DNA from: Thauera sp. GDN1
GTDB taxonomy: Bacteria; Pseudomonadota; Gammaproteobacteria; Burkholderiales; Rhodocyclaceae
Direction of reading: 5' to 3'
Assembly: GCF_029223545.1 (NCBI RefSeq)
Contig: NZ_CP097870.1
Location: forward strand, 806,001 to 870,000
DNA length: 64,000 bases
A program made the position numbers and the translations under genes. The notes below the pieces were generated by a model. The model saw only the letters and a list, made by a program, of their open reading frames with translations, was not told where the DNA came from and did not search any database. Shown piece by piece: positions 11,727-18,756 of the stretch (position 1 is the stretch's first letter; every line of letters begins with the position of its first letter).

Positions 11727-12455
11727 ATGACGCAGGGCTTGCCGCGAACGCGTTTCAACAGTGCCGGGCTGGTGAGGCTGCTCGCCGAACTCGCGGTGGC
11801 CGAGGTCGCGGACACGAAGCAGGATTTCGCCGCGCGCCTGAGCGAGTGGCTGGACCTGAAGGACGCCCTGGCCCTGTACTCGGCGCTGAACTCGGCCGCA
11901 GCGCGACCGGCTGCGCGCGCCATGCCGGCGGCGTTGCTGCGCGCGGAGCTGGCACGGGTGCGCGCGACGCTCGGCGCAGCCGTCACCGCCGGCGCGGACC
12001 TGCCGACGCCGCTGGCGAACGCCACGCCCGCGGAGGCGGCCGATTTCGCGCCCTTCCATCGCCACTACCTCGCACATCAGCGCGCGATGGCAGCGGGCAT
12101 CGCGCCGCTGCGGGCCGCGGTCCGCACCGCGCTGGGGCGGCATTCGGCTGCGCTCGGGCAGCTCGCCGCGCTCGACGCGGTGATGGAGCAGGCGCTGGCG
12201 GCGCGCGAGGCGAATCTGCTGGCCACGGTGCCGGTGCTGCTCGGCAAGCGCTTCGCGCAGCTTCTCGAAGCGCATCGACAGGCACGCGAGGCCGCGCAGC
12301 CCGACGACCCCGCGCAATGGATGCAGGCGGGTGGCTGGCTCGCGCGCTTCTGCGCCGACATGCAGCGTGTGCTGCTCGCCGAGCTGGAGCTGCGCCTGCT
12401 GCCGGTCGCGGGGCTGCTCGCGGCACTGGACAAGGAATCGACGGAACTCCAATGA
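11727..12455 (+). CDS. DUF3348-family protein, first gene of a stator-like cluster
   Basis: I recognise this as a DUF3348-type protein; no function is known to me. The 242-residue product is soluble, Ala/Leu-rich and nearly all helical, with no signal peptide or membrane segment. It opens with a conserved-looking block (RTRFNSAGLVRLLAELA). The ATG at 11727 is used because conserved sequence starts a few residues later; its ribosome site is poor, with GAGG directly abutting the start. The TGA overlaps the start of the next gene by four bases, so it is coupled to the MotA/ZorA-like gene. It is probably a cytoplasmic partner of that membrane complex; the role is inference. Confidence 0.8.
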   Translation: MTQGLPRTRFNSAGLVRLLAELAVAEVADTKQDFAARLSEWLDLKDALALYSALNSAAARPAARAMPAALLRAELARVRATLGAAVTAGADLPTPLANATPAEAADFAPFHRHYLAHQRAMAAGIAPLRAAVRTALGRHSAALGQLAALDAVMEQALAAREANLLATVPVLLGKRFAQLLEAHRQAREAAQPDDPAQWMQAGGWLARFCADMQRVLLAELELRLLPVAGLLAALDKESTELQ

Positions 12456-14758
12456 ACAGAAGCTTGAGCGTGGCCGCCTTCCTGGTGGGGGCGGCCGTGG
12501 TGGGGTGGGTGGGAGCCGGCTACGTCGGACTCGGTCCGCTGGCCCTGGGCATGACGGCGCTGATCGGTGTCGTGTATCTGAGCGGCGCGCTGGAACTGCT
12601 GCGTTTCGATCGCGAGACCGCGGCGCTGCAGCGCGCGCTGGACACGATCCCGGCAGAACTCACGGATGCCGCCGCGTGGGTGCGCGCGCTGCCGCCCTCG
12701 CTGCAGAACGCGGTGCGCCTGCGCCTGGAGGGCGAGCGCGTCGGCCTGCCCGGTCCGGCGCTGACGCCCTACCTGGTCGGCCTGCTGGTGCTGCTGGGCA
12801 TGCTCGGCACCTTCCTCGGCATGGTGATGACGCTGAACGGCGCGGTGATCGCGCTCGAGACCACCACCGACCTGCACACCATCCGCTCCTCGCTGGCGGC
12901 GCCGGTCAAGGGCCTGGGCGTGGCCTTCGGGACCTCGGTCGCCGGCGTGGCGGCGTCGGCCATGCTGGGGCTGATCTCCGCGCTGTGCCGCCGCGCCCGG
13001 CTGCAGGCTTCGCAGGTGCTGGACGGCCGCATCGCGCGCGAGCTGCGCGGCTTCTCGCTCGCGCAGCAGCGCCAGGAGGCCTTCCAGGCGGTGCAGGAGC
13101 AGGCGCGCACGCTGCCGGTGCTGATCGAGACCCTGCAGGCGATGATGGCGCAAAGCGAGCGCCAGAGCCGCGAACTGCACGAGCGCATGGCGAGCGAGCA
13201 GCAGCGCTTCTACGCGGATGCGCGCGGCAGCTACGCGGAACTCGCCGCGTCGGTCGATGCGTCCCTGAAGGCGAGCCTGACCGAGAGCGCGCGCCTGGCC
13301 GGGCAGACGATCCAGCCCCTGGTGGCGGACACCATGGCCGGCATCGCCCGCGAGACGACGGCGCTGCAGCAGCGCGTGGCCGATGGCGTGCAGGCCCAGC
13401 TCGATGGCGTGTCGCAGCGCCTGGATGCGGCGGTGACGACCGTGGCCGAGACCTGGACGACGGCGCTCGCCCGCCAGGAACGCAGCAGCACGGTGCTCGG
13501 CGACAAGCTCGACGCCTCCTTCGCCGCCTGGAACAGCGGTTTCGAGCAGCGCGCCACGGCCCTGCTGGCCTCGGTCGGCGAGGCGCATGGCGAACTGCGG
13601 GCCGAGCTGGCCGCCACCGCCGCCGCGCTCGCCGAACAGACCGCCGCGCTGCACGGCCGCGTCGCCGGGTCGGTGCAGGCCCAGCTCGACGGCCTGATCG
13701 CCCGCTTCGGCGGCGCCGCCGACGGCGTGACCGAGACCTGGACGCAGGCGCTGGCCAGCCACGAACGCAGCAACCAGGCGGTCGCGGCCGAGTTGCAGCG
13801 TGCGCTGCAGTCCTTCGCCGAAACCTTCGCCCAGCGCTCGGCCGCCCTCGTCGACCAGGTCGGCGCCTCGCTCACCGCGCTGCAGGCCGAACTGGCCACG
13901 CGCGAGGCCGCCCGCCAGCGTGCGCAGACCGAGGCGCTGCAGGCGATGGCCGCGTCGCTGCATGGCGAGTGGCAGCAGATGAGCGAGCAGGCCGGCAGTC
14001 GTCAGCAGCGGGTCGTCGATGCGCTGGAACGGACCGCGCAGCGCCTCGCCGCCACCACCGAGGCGCACGCCAGCCGCACGATCGAGCACATCGCCGGCCG
14101 CCAGCAGGCGATCGTCGACCGCCTCGACGAAACCGCGCGCACGCTCGCTGCCAGCACGCAGGAGCAGGCCAACCGCAGCATCGAGCAGGTCACTGCGCTG
14201 ATGCAGACCGCCGCCGAGGCCCCGCGCGCCGCGGCCGAGGTGATCGGCCAGCTGCGCCAGGAGCTGTCGGCCAGCATCGCTCGCGACAACGCCGCGCTCG
14301 ACGAGCGCAACCGCATCATGGAAACCCTGCGCGAGCTGCTGGACGCGATCAACCACGCCTCCGGCGAACAGCGCCAGGCCATCGACGCCCTGGTGGCGTC
14401 CTCGGCCGCAGCGCTGGAGCGCGCCAGCGCGGGTTTCGTCGCGCGCATCGAATCCGAGTCCGGCCGCCTGGCCGACACCGCCGGCGAGGTCGCCGGCGGC
14501 GCGGTCGAGGTCGCCAGCCTGGCCGAGGGCTTCGGGCTGGCGGTGCAGCTGTTCAGCGACTCGAACGACAAGCTCATGGCCGGCCTGCAGCGCATCGAAG
14601 GCGCGCTGGAGAAGGCGATGACGCGCAGCGACGAGCAGCTCGCCTATTACGTCGCCCAGGCGCGCGAGCTGATCGACCTCAGCCTGATGTCGCAGAAGCG
14701 GATCGTCGACGACCTGCAGCAGCTGCCCGGCCGTTCCGCCGCGGCGGGTGAGGCGTGA
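12452..14758 (+). CDS. DUF802 protein: MotA/ZorA-like channel subunit with very long coiled-coil tail
   Basis: The 768-residue protein has four predicted membrane helices (about 6-23, 25-48, 104-130 and 150-178). Helices 3 and 4 carry the MotA/TolQ/ExbB/ZorA-type patterns LGMLGTFLGMVMTL (T120) and GLGVAFGTSVAGVAASA (T161), where small and Thr residues line the proton path. From about residue 180 to the end is an uninterrupted Ala/Gln/Glu/Arg helical tail with internal repeats: RVAxxVQAQLDG at 308 and 403 (period 95) and RQQ-type 33-residue repeats at 517 and 550. This layout matches ZorA of Zorya rather than MotA. It overlaps both neighbours by four bases. It would form the pentameric part of a 5:2 motor; that assembly is inference. 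Confidence 0.85.
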   Translation: MNRSLSVAAFLVGAAVVGWVGAGYVGLGPLALGMTALIGVVYLSGALELLRFDRETAALQRALDTIPAELTDAAAWVRALPPSLQNAVRLRLEGERVGLPGPALTPYLVGLLVLLGMLGTFLGMVMTLNGAVIALETTTDLHTIRSSLAAPVKGLGVAFGTSVAGVAASAMLGLISALCRRARLQASQVLDGRIARELRGFSLAQQRQEAFQAVQEQARTLPVLIETLQAMMAQSERQSRELHERMASEQQRFYADARGSYAELAASVDASLKASLTESARLAGQTIQPLVADTMAGIARETTALQQRVADGVQAQLDGVSQRLDAAVTTVAETWTTALARQERSSTVLGDKLDASFAAWNSGFEQRATALLASVGEAHGELRAELAATAAALAEQTAALHGRVAGSVQAQLDGLIARFGGAADGVTETWTQALASHERSNQAVAAELQRALQSFAETFAQRSAALVDQVGASLTALQAELATREAARQRAQTEALQAMAASLHGEWQQMSEQAGSRQQRVVDALERTAQRLAATTEAHASRTIEHIAGRQQAIVDRLDETARTLAASTQEQANRSIEQVTALMQTAAEAPRAAAEVIGQLRQELSASIARDNAALDERNRIMETLRELLDAINHASGEQRQAIDALVASSAAALERASAGFVARIESESGRLADTAGEVAGGAVEVASLAEGFGLAVQLFSDSNDKLMAGLQRIEGALEKAMTRSDEQLAYYVAQARELIDLSLMSQKRIVDDLQQLPGRSAAAGEA

Positions 14759-15423
14759 GCATGGACGACGTGCACGGCGGCGACGGCGCCATCGAGCAGT
14801 CCGCACCGGCCTGGGGCGTGTTCGGTGACCTGATGTCGGGCCTGCTGGGTGCCTTCGTGCTGATCCTGGTCGGCGTGCTCGGCGTGCAGCTCGAACTGGC
14901 GACCACGCTCGAGGCCGAGGTGCAGAAACGCCGCGTCGAGGAGCAGCGCCGCGAGGCGCTGGAGAAGGCGCTCGCGGTGCCGCTGGCGAGCGGACGGGTG
15001 ACCCTGAACGACGGCCGCATCGGCATCAGCGGCAGCGTGCTGTTCGCGCTCAACTCGGCCGAGCTGCAGCCCGAGGGGCGCCAGGTGCTGCAGAGCCTGG
15101 CGCCGCCGCTGGCCGCCTACCTCGCCACTCGCGAGGAGCTGCTGATGGTGAGCGGCTTCACCGACGACCGTCCGGTGCTCGACAGCAACCGCCGCTTCAC
15201 CGACAACTGGGACCTGTCCGCGCAGCGCGCGCTGACCGTGACCCGGGCGCTGATCGAGGAGGGCGTGCCCTCGTCGGCGGTGTTCGCCGCCGCCTTCGGT
15301 TCGGAGCAGCCTGTGGCGTCGAATCTCGATGAGGAAGGCCGCGCGCGCAACCGTCGGGTGGAGATGGCGCCGGTGCCGCGGAGCGCGCAGCAGGCGGCGG
15401 CCATGGACGCGACCGGCGGATGA
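14755..15423 (+). CDS. MotB/ZorB-like OmpA-domain protein with membrane-embedded aspartate
   Basis: The 222-residue protein has a short N-terminus, one membrane helix beginning WGVFGDLMSGLLGAFVL, a helical linker, and a C-terminal OmpA/MotB peptidoglycan-binding domain (about 75-205) with NWDLSAQRA and RARNRRVEM. The Asp at residue 25 in the FGDLMS motif occupies the place of the proton-binding Asp of MotB and ZorB. The GTG at 14755 overlaps the previous TGA; an ATG at 14761 with GGTGAGG upstream is an equally good start and would make this Asp residue 23. It pairs naturally with the preceding MotA/ZorA-like protein to form an ion-driven, wall-anchored complex. Confidence 0.88.
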   Translation: MSMDDVHGGDGAIEQSAPAWGVFGDLMSGLLGAFVLILVGVLGVQLELATTLEAEVQKRRVEEQRREALEKALAVPLASGRVTLNDGRIGISGSVLFALNSAELQPEGRQVLQSLAPPLAAYLATREELLMVSGFTDDRPVLDSNRRFTDNWDLSAQRALTVTRALIEEGVPSSAVFAAAFGSEQPVASNLDEEGRARNRRVEMAPVPRSAQQAAAMDATGG

Positions 15424-16157
15424 GCGCGACGCAGGGGCACGATCGGCCGGTGGCCGGCGTGGAGCCGGGTGGCGAGCTGGCGGCCCGGCTCGAGGCCCTG
15501 CACACCTGCGGTGCAGCGCGCTTCGATGCGGTCGGCGTGCGCGTCATCGAGGCCATGCTGCGCCGGCTCGACGCCTTCGACGGCGCCGCGCGCACGGCCC
15601 TGGTGCGCAAGATCGAGCGCCGCCTGGCCGCCGTGCGCGACCGCTTCGAACGCGCCGGCGGCGAGGCGGTGTTCGCGGCCGGGCGTGGACGGGAGCGGGG
15701 AGGACCGGCGCAGCGCGAGGGCACAGGCGGACCACTGGCCGAGCTGCTCGCCCATGTGGCGCGGCAGGCGGGCACGCCGCTTGCGCCCGAGCTGGCGGGT
15801 GGCGGCGCTCCGGCGCCGCTCGCCGAGCTGAAGGTGCTGCGCCATTTCCGCGGTAGCTGGTCGCGGCTCAGCCTGGAGCAGCAGCTGGCGCGCGCCCTGG
15901 CCCAGGCCCCGGACAACGCCGGGCCGCTCAATTCGCATTACCTGGCGCTGCAGGCGCTGATACGCATGCGCGAGCTCGCGCCGCAGTATCTGGAGGCCTT
16001 CGTGACCCATGTCGACGCCTTGCTGTGGCTGGAGCGGGCCGACCCCGGACGCGGCACGGCGCAACGCGGGGCGGGACAGAAGGGGGCCGCGCGCAAGGCC
16101 GACGCCCGGAGCCCGCGGGGGCGGACACGGAAGGCGGACAGCGGCAAGGCCGGCTGA
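15420..16157 (+). CDS. DUF2894-family protein, last gene of the stator-like cluster
   Basis: I recognise the product as DUF2894-like; no biochemical role is known to me. It has 245 residues, no signal or membrane helix, a conserved helical N-terminal part (about 20-75, rich in charged helix), a conserved centre (LKVLRHFRGSWSRLSLEQQL, about 140-160, and LNSHYLALQALIRMREL near 180) and a Lys/Arg/Gly-rich disordered tail of about 40 residues that could touch nucleic acid. The ATG overlaps the OmpA gene stop by four bases. Being the last gene of a tightly coupled quartet, it is probably a cytoplasmic partner or effector of the membrane motor; this is inference. Confidence 0.78.
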   Translation: MSATQGHDRPVAGVEPGGELAARLEALHTCGAARFDAVGVRVIEAMLRRLDAFDGAARTALVRKIERRLAAVRDRFERAGGEAVFAAGRGRERGGPAQREGTGGPLAELLAHVARQAGTPLAPELAGGGAPAPLAELKVLRHFRGSWSRLSLEQQLARALAQAPDNAGPLNSHYLALQALIRMRELAPQYLEAFVTHVDALLWLERADPGRGTAQRGAGQKGAARKADARSPRGRTRKADSGKAG

Positions 16158-16300
16158 GGCCGCGGCGACGCTCCTTGCGACGTGCGCGCCCCGACCGCAA
16201 GGTCCGCGGATGGGGCCTCACCGGCCCTGCTATTGTCTTGCGGCTGCGGATCGCGGCGCAGCATCTGCGCTAGAATGACGCGGTTTTGCCTCTATGGACA

Positions 16301-16327
16301 ACGCTATCAATTAGCGTGTGCTAATAT
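16301..16327 (+). promoter_or_regulatory. Extended -10 promoter and adjacent inverted repeat before the pcm-like gene
   Basis: A perfect inverted repeat ACGCTA-TCAAT-TAGCGT (16301-16317) is followed by TGC-TAATAT (16319-16327), a good extended -10 element, 17 bases before the methyltransferase start. The local sequence is AT-rich against a very GC-rich background. The repeat is placed where a repressor or activator could act. A second -10-like TAGAAT lies at 16271-16276. Confidence 0.45.
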
Positions 16328-16344
16328 TTCGCCGGGAGTCCCTG

Positions 16345-16998
16345 ATGAACTTCGAGAAAGCGCGCTTCAACATGGTCGAGCAGCAGATCCGCCCCTGGGA
16401 GGTGCTGGATCAGGACGTGCTCGACCTCCTGATGACGGTCAAGCGCGAGGAATTCGTTCCCGCCGCGTATCGCGAGCTGGCCTTCACCGAGGTGGAGATC
16501 CCGATCGGCTGCGGTCAGGTCATGCTGAAGCCGGTGATCGAGGGCAAGGTGCTGCAGGCGCTGCGCCTGGCGAAATCGGACTCGGTGCTCGAGGTCGGCA
16601 CCGGTTCGGGCTACTTCGCCGCGCTGCTGGCGGCGCGTACCGAGTGGGTGCGCACGATCGAGATCGAGCCCGAGCTGGTGAAGCTGGCAGGCACCAACCT
16701 GGCGCGCAACGGGGTGGAGAACGTCGTCGTGGTGCAGGGTGACGGCATCGGCGGCTGGGCCGAGCGCGCGCCCTACGACGTCATCGTCGTTTCCGGCGGC
16801 CTGCCCTTCGTGCCGCAGGCGCTGCTCGAGCAGCTCAAGGTCGGCGGTCGCCTGTTCGCCTTCGTCGGCGAGGCGCCGGTCATGAAGGCGCGCCTGGTCA
16901 CCTGCGAGGGCGAAGGCCGCTTCCGCACCGAAGACATCTTCGAGACCGTGGTGCCGATGCTGAAGAACGCACCGCAGCGCGACGGTTTCAGCTTCTGA
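16345..16998 (+). CDS. PCMT-like (protein-L-isoaspartate O-methyltransferase family) methyltransferase
   Basis: The 217-residue protein has a Rossmann methyltransferase fold with the SAM motif VLEVGTGSGYFAALL (about residues 81-95) and the N-terminal PCMT signature MVEQQIRPW. However, the loop that in classical Pcm reads GQTISQP is GQVMLKP here, so repair of isoaspartate is uncertain and another substrate is possible. The ATG at 16345 is chosen for its GGGAG site; an earlier in-frame start adds nine unconserved residues. A rhodanese and tolC follow closely on the same strand, an arrangement I recall from other betaproteobacteria. All three may share the promoter at 16319. Confidence 0.85.
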   Translation: MNFEKARFNMVEQQIRPWEVLDQDVLDLLMTVKREEFVPAAYRELAFTEVEIPIGCGQVMLKPVIEGKVLQALRLAKSDSVLEVGTGSGYFAALLAARTEWVRTIEIEPELVKLAGTNLARNGVENVVVVQGDGIGGWAERAPYDVIVVSGGLPFVPQALLEQLKVGGRLFAFVGEAPVMKARLVTCEGEGRFRTEDIFETVVPMLKNAPQRDGFSF

Positions 16999-17006
16999 GT
17001 CCGCCC

Positions 17007-17330
17007 ATGCGCCAGATCAGTCCCGCCCAGCTCGCCCAGCGCCTCGACGACCCGCAGCAGCCGGCACCCTTGCTGCTCGACGTGCGCGAACCCTGGGAGC
17101 TCGAGATCTGCCGGATCGAGGGCTCCGTGGCGATGCCCATGGGCAGCGTGCCGGCGCGTTTTCCCGAGCTCGATCGCGAGCGCGAGACGGTGGTGATCTG
17201 CCACCACGGCGGGCGCAGCGCGCAGGTGTGCATGTTCCTCGAGCGCCAGGGCTTCGCCAATGTCATCAACCTGGCGGGAGGCGTGGCCGGCTGGGCGGCG
17301 CAGGTCGACCCGAGGATGGCGCAGTACTGA
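17007..17330 (+). CDS. Single-domain rhodanese-like protein
   Basis: The 107-residue protein is one rhodanese domain with the DVREPWE motif near residue 25 and the active-site loop CHHGGRS, whose C65 would carry the persulfide. It ends with the usual NLAGGVAGWAAQVD strand. It could transfer sulfur or act as a sulfur sensor in the cytoplasm; no specific acceptor can be named. It starts 9 bases after the methyltransferase gene and ends 30 bases before tolC, so it belongs to that operon. Confidence 0.92.
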   Translation: MRQISPAQLAQRLDDPQQPAPLLLDVREPWELEICRIEGSVAMPMGSVPARFPELDRERETVVICHHGGRSAQVCMFLERQGFANVINLAGGVAGWAAQVDPRMAQY

Positions 17331-17360
17331 GTGCGGCGCACCTCAATAGCGGAGAACACG

Positions 17361-18665
17361 ATGAAGCGAATCCTGGCGGTCTGCATCGCAGGCATTTTTT
17401 CCGGTGGTGCACTCGCCGCCGACCTGATGCAGGTGTATCGCGATGCGCTCGCCAACGACGCGAAGTTCTCCGCTGCGCGTGCGCAGTACGAGGCCGGGCA
17501 GGAGAAGGTGGTTCAGGGGCGCGCGGGGCTGTTGCCGCAGATCGGGCTGGGCGCGGATACGACCTGGAACGACGCCGACCTCAAACCGAAGGGTGGTGTC
17601 AGTAACGATTACACCTACAACAGCAACGGCTACGGCGTCCAGTTGACCCAGCCGCTGTTCCGCTGGCAGAACTGGGTGCAGTTCAAGCAGGGCGAGCTGC
17701 AGACCGCGCTGGCCGCGACCCAGTTCGGCATTGCCCGCCAGGACCTGGTGTTGCGCGTGGCCGAGGCCTACTTCAACGTGCTCAACGCGCAGGATGCGCT
17801 CGACGCGGTGACGCAGTTGCGCATGGCCGCTGCCGAACAGCTCGAACTCGCCAAGACCAGCTTCGAGGTCGGCACCGTCACCATCACCGATGTGCATGAG
17901 GCGCAGTCGCGCTTCGATCTCGCCTCGGCGCAGGAGATCGCCGCCCAGAACCAGCTCGAGGTTGCGCGCCAGACATTGGCTCAGGTCATCGGCAAGCAGC
18001 CGGAACCGCTTGCCGGCCTGCGTGAGGGCGTGGGCTTGCAACGCCCGCAGCCCGAGAACATCGCCGACTGGGTCGCCGCGGCGGAGTCCGGCAGTTTCGG
18101 CGTGCAGGCGCAGCAACTGGCGCGCGAGATTGCCGCGCGCGAGGTCGAGCGCGCGCGCGCGGGCCACCTGCCCACGGTCGACATCGTTGCCAGCCATGGC
18201 GTTAACAATCGCCCGCAGCCGAGCACCGACCGCTCGGAGGCGACCACGATCGGCCTGCAACTGAATCTGCCTCTGTACGCCGGCGGGCGCGTGTCTTCGG
18301 TGTCGCGCGAGGCCGCCGCGCTGCGCATGAAGGCCGACGCCGACCTGGAAGATGCCCGCCGCAGCGCCGCACTGGCTGCGCGCCAGTCGTGGCTGGGGGT
18401 CACCAGTGGCATGGCGCAGGTCAAGGCGCTCGAGGCGGCGCGCGTGTCCTCGCTGTCCGCGCTCGAGGCCAACAAGCTCGGCTACGAGGTCGGCGTGCGC
18501 ATCAACATCGACGTGCTCAACGCCCAGACCCAGCTCGCCGACACCCTGCAGCAGCTGTCCCGCGCGCGCTACGACACCCTGCTCGCGCAGCTGCGCCTGA
18601 AGGCGGCGGCGGGCACGCTCGGTGAAGAGGACATGCAGGCGATCAACGCGCTGCTGACGAACTGA
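17361..18665 (+). CDS. tolC: TolC-family outer membrane channel protein
   Basis: The 434-residue product has a cleavable signal peptide (cut likely after residue 19, GALA-A) and two TolC repeats, each with the long helical stretches and strand blocks of the family (first starting MQVYRDALANDAKF, second near GSFGVQAQQLAREIA). It forms the trimeric outer-membrane duct for type I secretion and RND efflux. The ATG at 17361 has GGAGA 7 bases upstream; an upstream in-frame start would spoil the signal peptide. It could be the channel for the RND pump at 7335-11617, which lacks one. It converges with waaA; the 91-base gap shows no clear terminator. Confidence 0.93.
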   Translation: MKRILAVCIAGIFSGGALAADLMQVYRDALANDAKFSAARAQYEAGQEKVVQGRAGLLPQIGLGADTTWNDADLKPKGGVSNDYTYNSNGYGVQLTQPLFRWQNWVQFKQGELQTALAATQFGIARQDLVLRVAEAYFNVLNAQDALDAVTQLRMAAAEQLELAKTSFEVGTVTITDVHEAQSRFDLASAQEIAAQNQLEVARQTLAQVIGKQPEPLAGLREGVGLQRPQPENIADWVAAAESGSFGVQAQQLAREIAAREVERARAGHLPTVDIVASHGVNNRPQPSTDRSEATTIGLQLNLPLYAGGRVSSVSREAAALRMKADADLEDARRSAALAARQSWLGVTSGMAQVKALEAARVSSLSALEANKLGYEVGVRINIDVLNAQTQLADTLQQLSRARYDTLLAQLRLKAAAGTLGEEDMQAINALLTN

Positions 18666-18756
18666 AGCGGCCCCCCTGATCACCGGCCCCGCGATGACGG
18701 CGGCGGCCGGGCGCGCGCCAGTCGCGGCCGAGGCTGCGCCCGGTGCAGGTCCTGGC

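Noticed and set aside
8090..12025. A 1311-codon frame on the minus strand across the RND pump
   Set aside because: His/Arg/Gln/Asp-rich composition typical of antisense frames in high-GC DNA; the plus strand encodes a clear RND transporter.
12077..14806. A 909-codon frame antisense to the DUF802 gene
   Set aside because: Composition is antisense-like and the plus-strand frame has coherent membrane helices, repeats and coupled neighbours.
15544..15735. Arg-rich small frame inside the DUF2894 gene
   Set aside because: Antisense shadow with no start signal.
11727..16157. Calling the cluster a bona fide Zorya defence system
   Set aside because: No ZorC, ZorD or ZorE gene is present and the surroundings are core envelope genes with no mobile-element signs; only the stator resemblance is supported.
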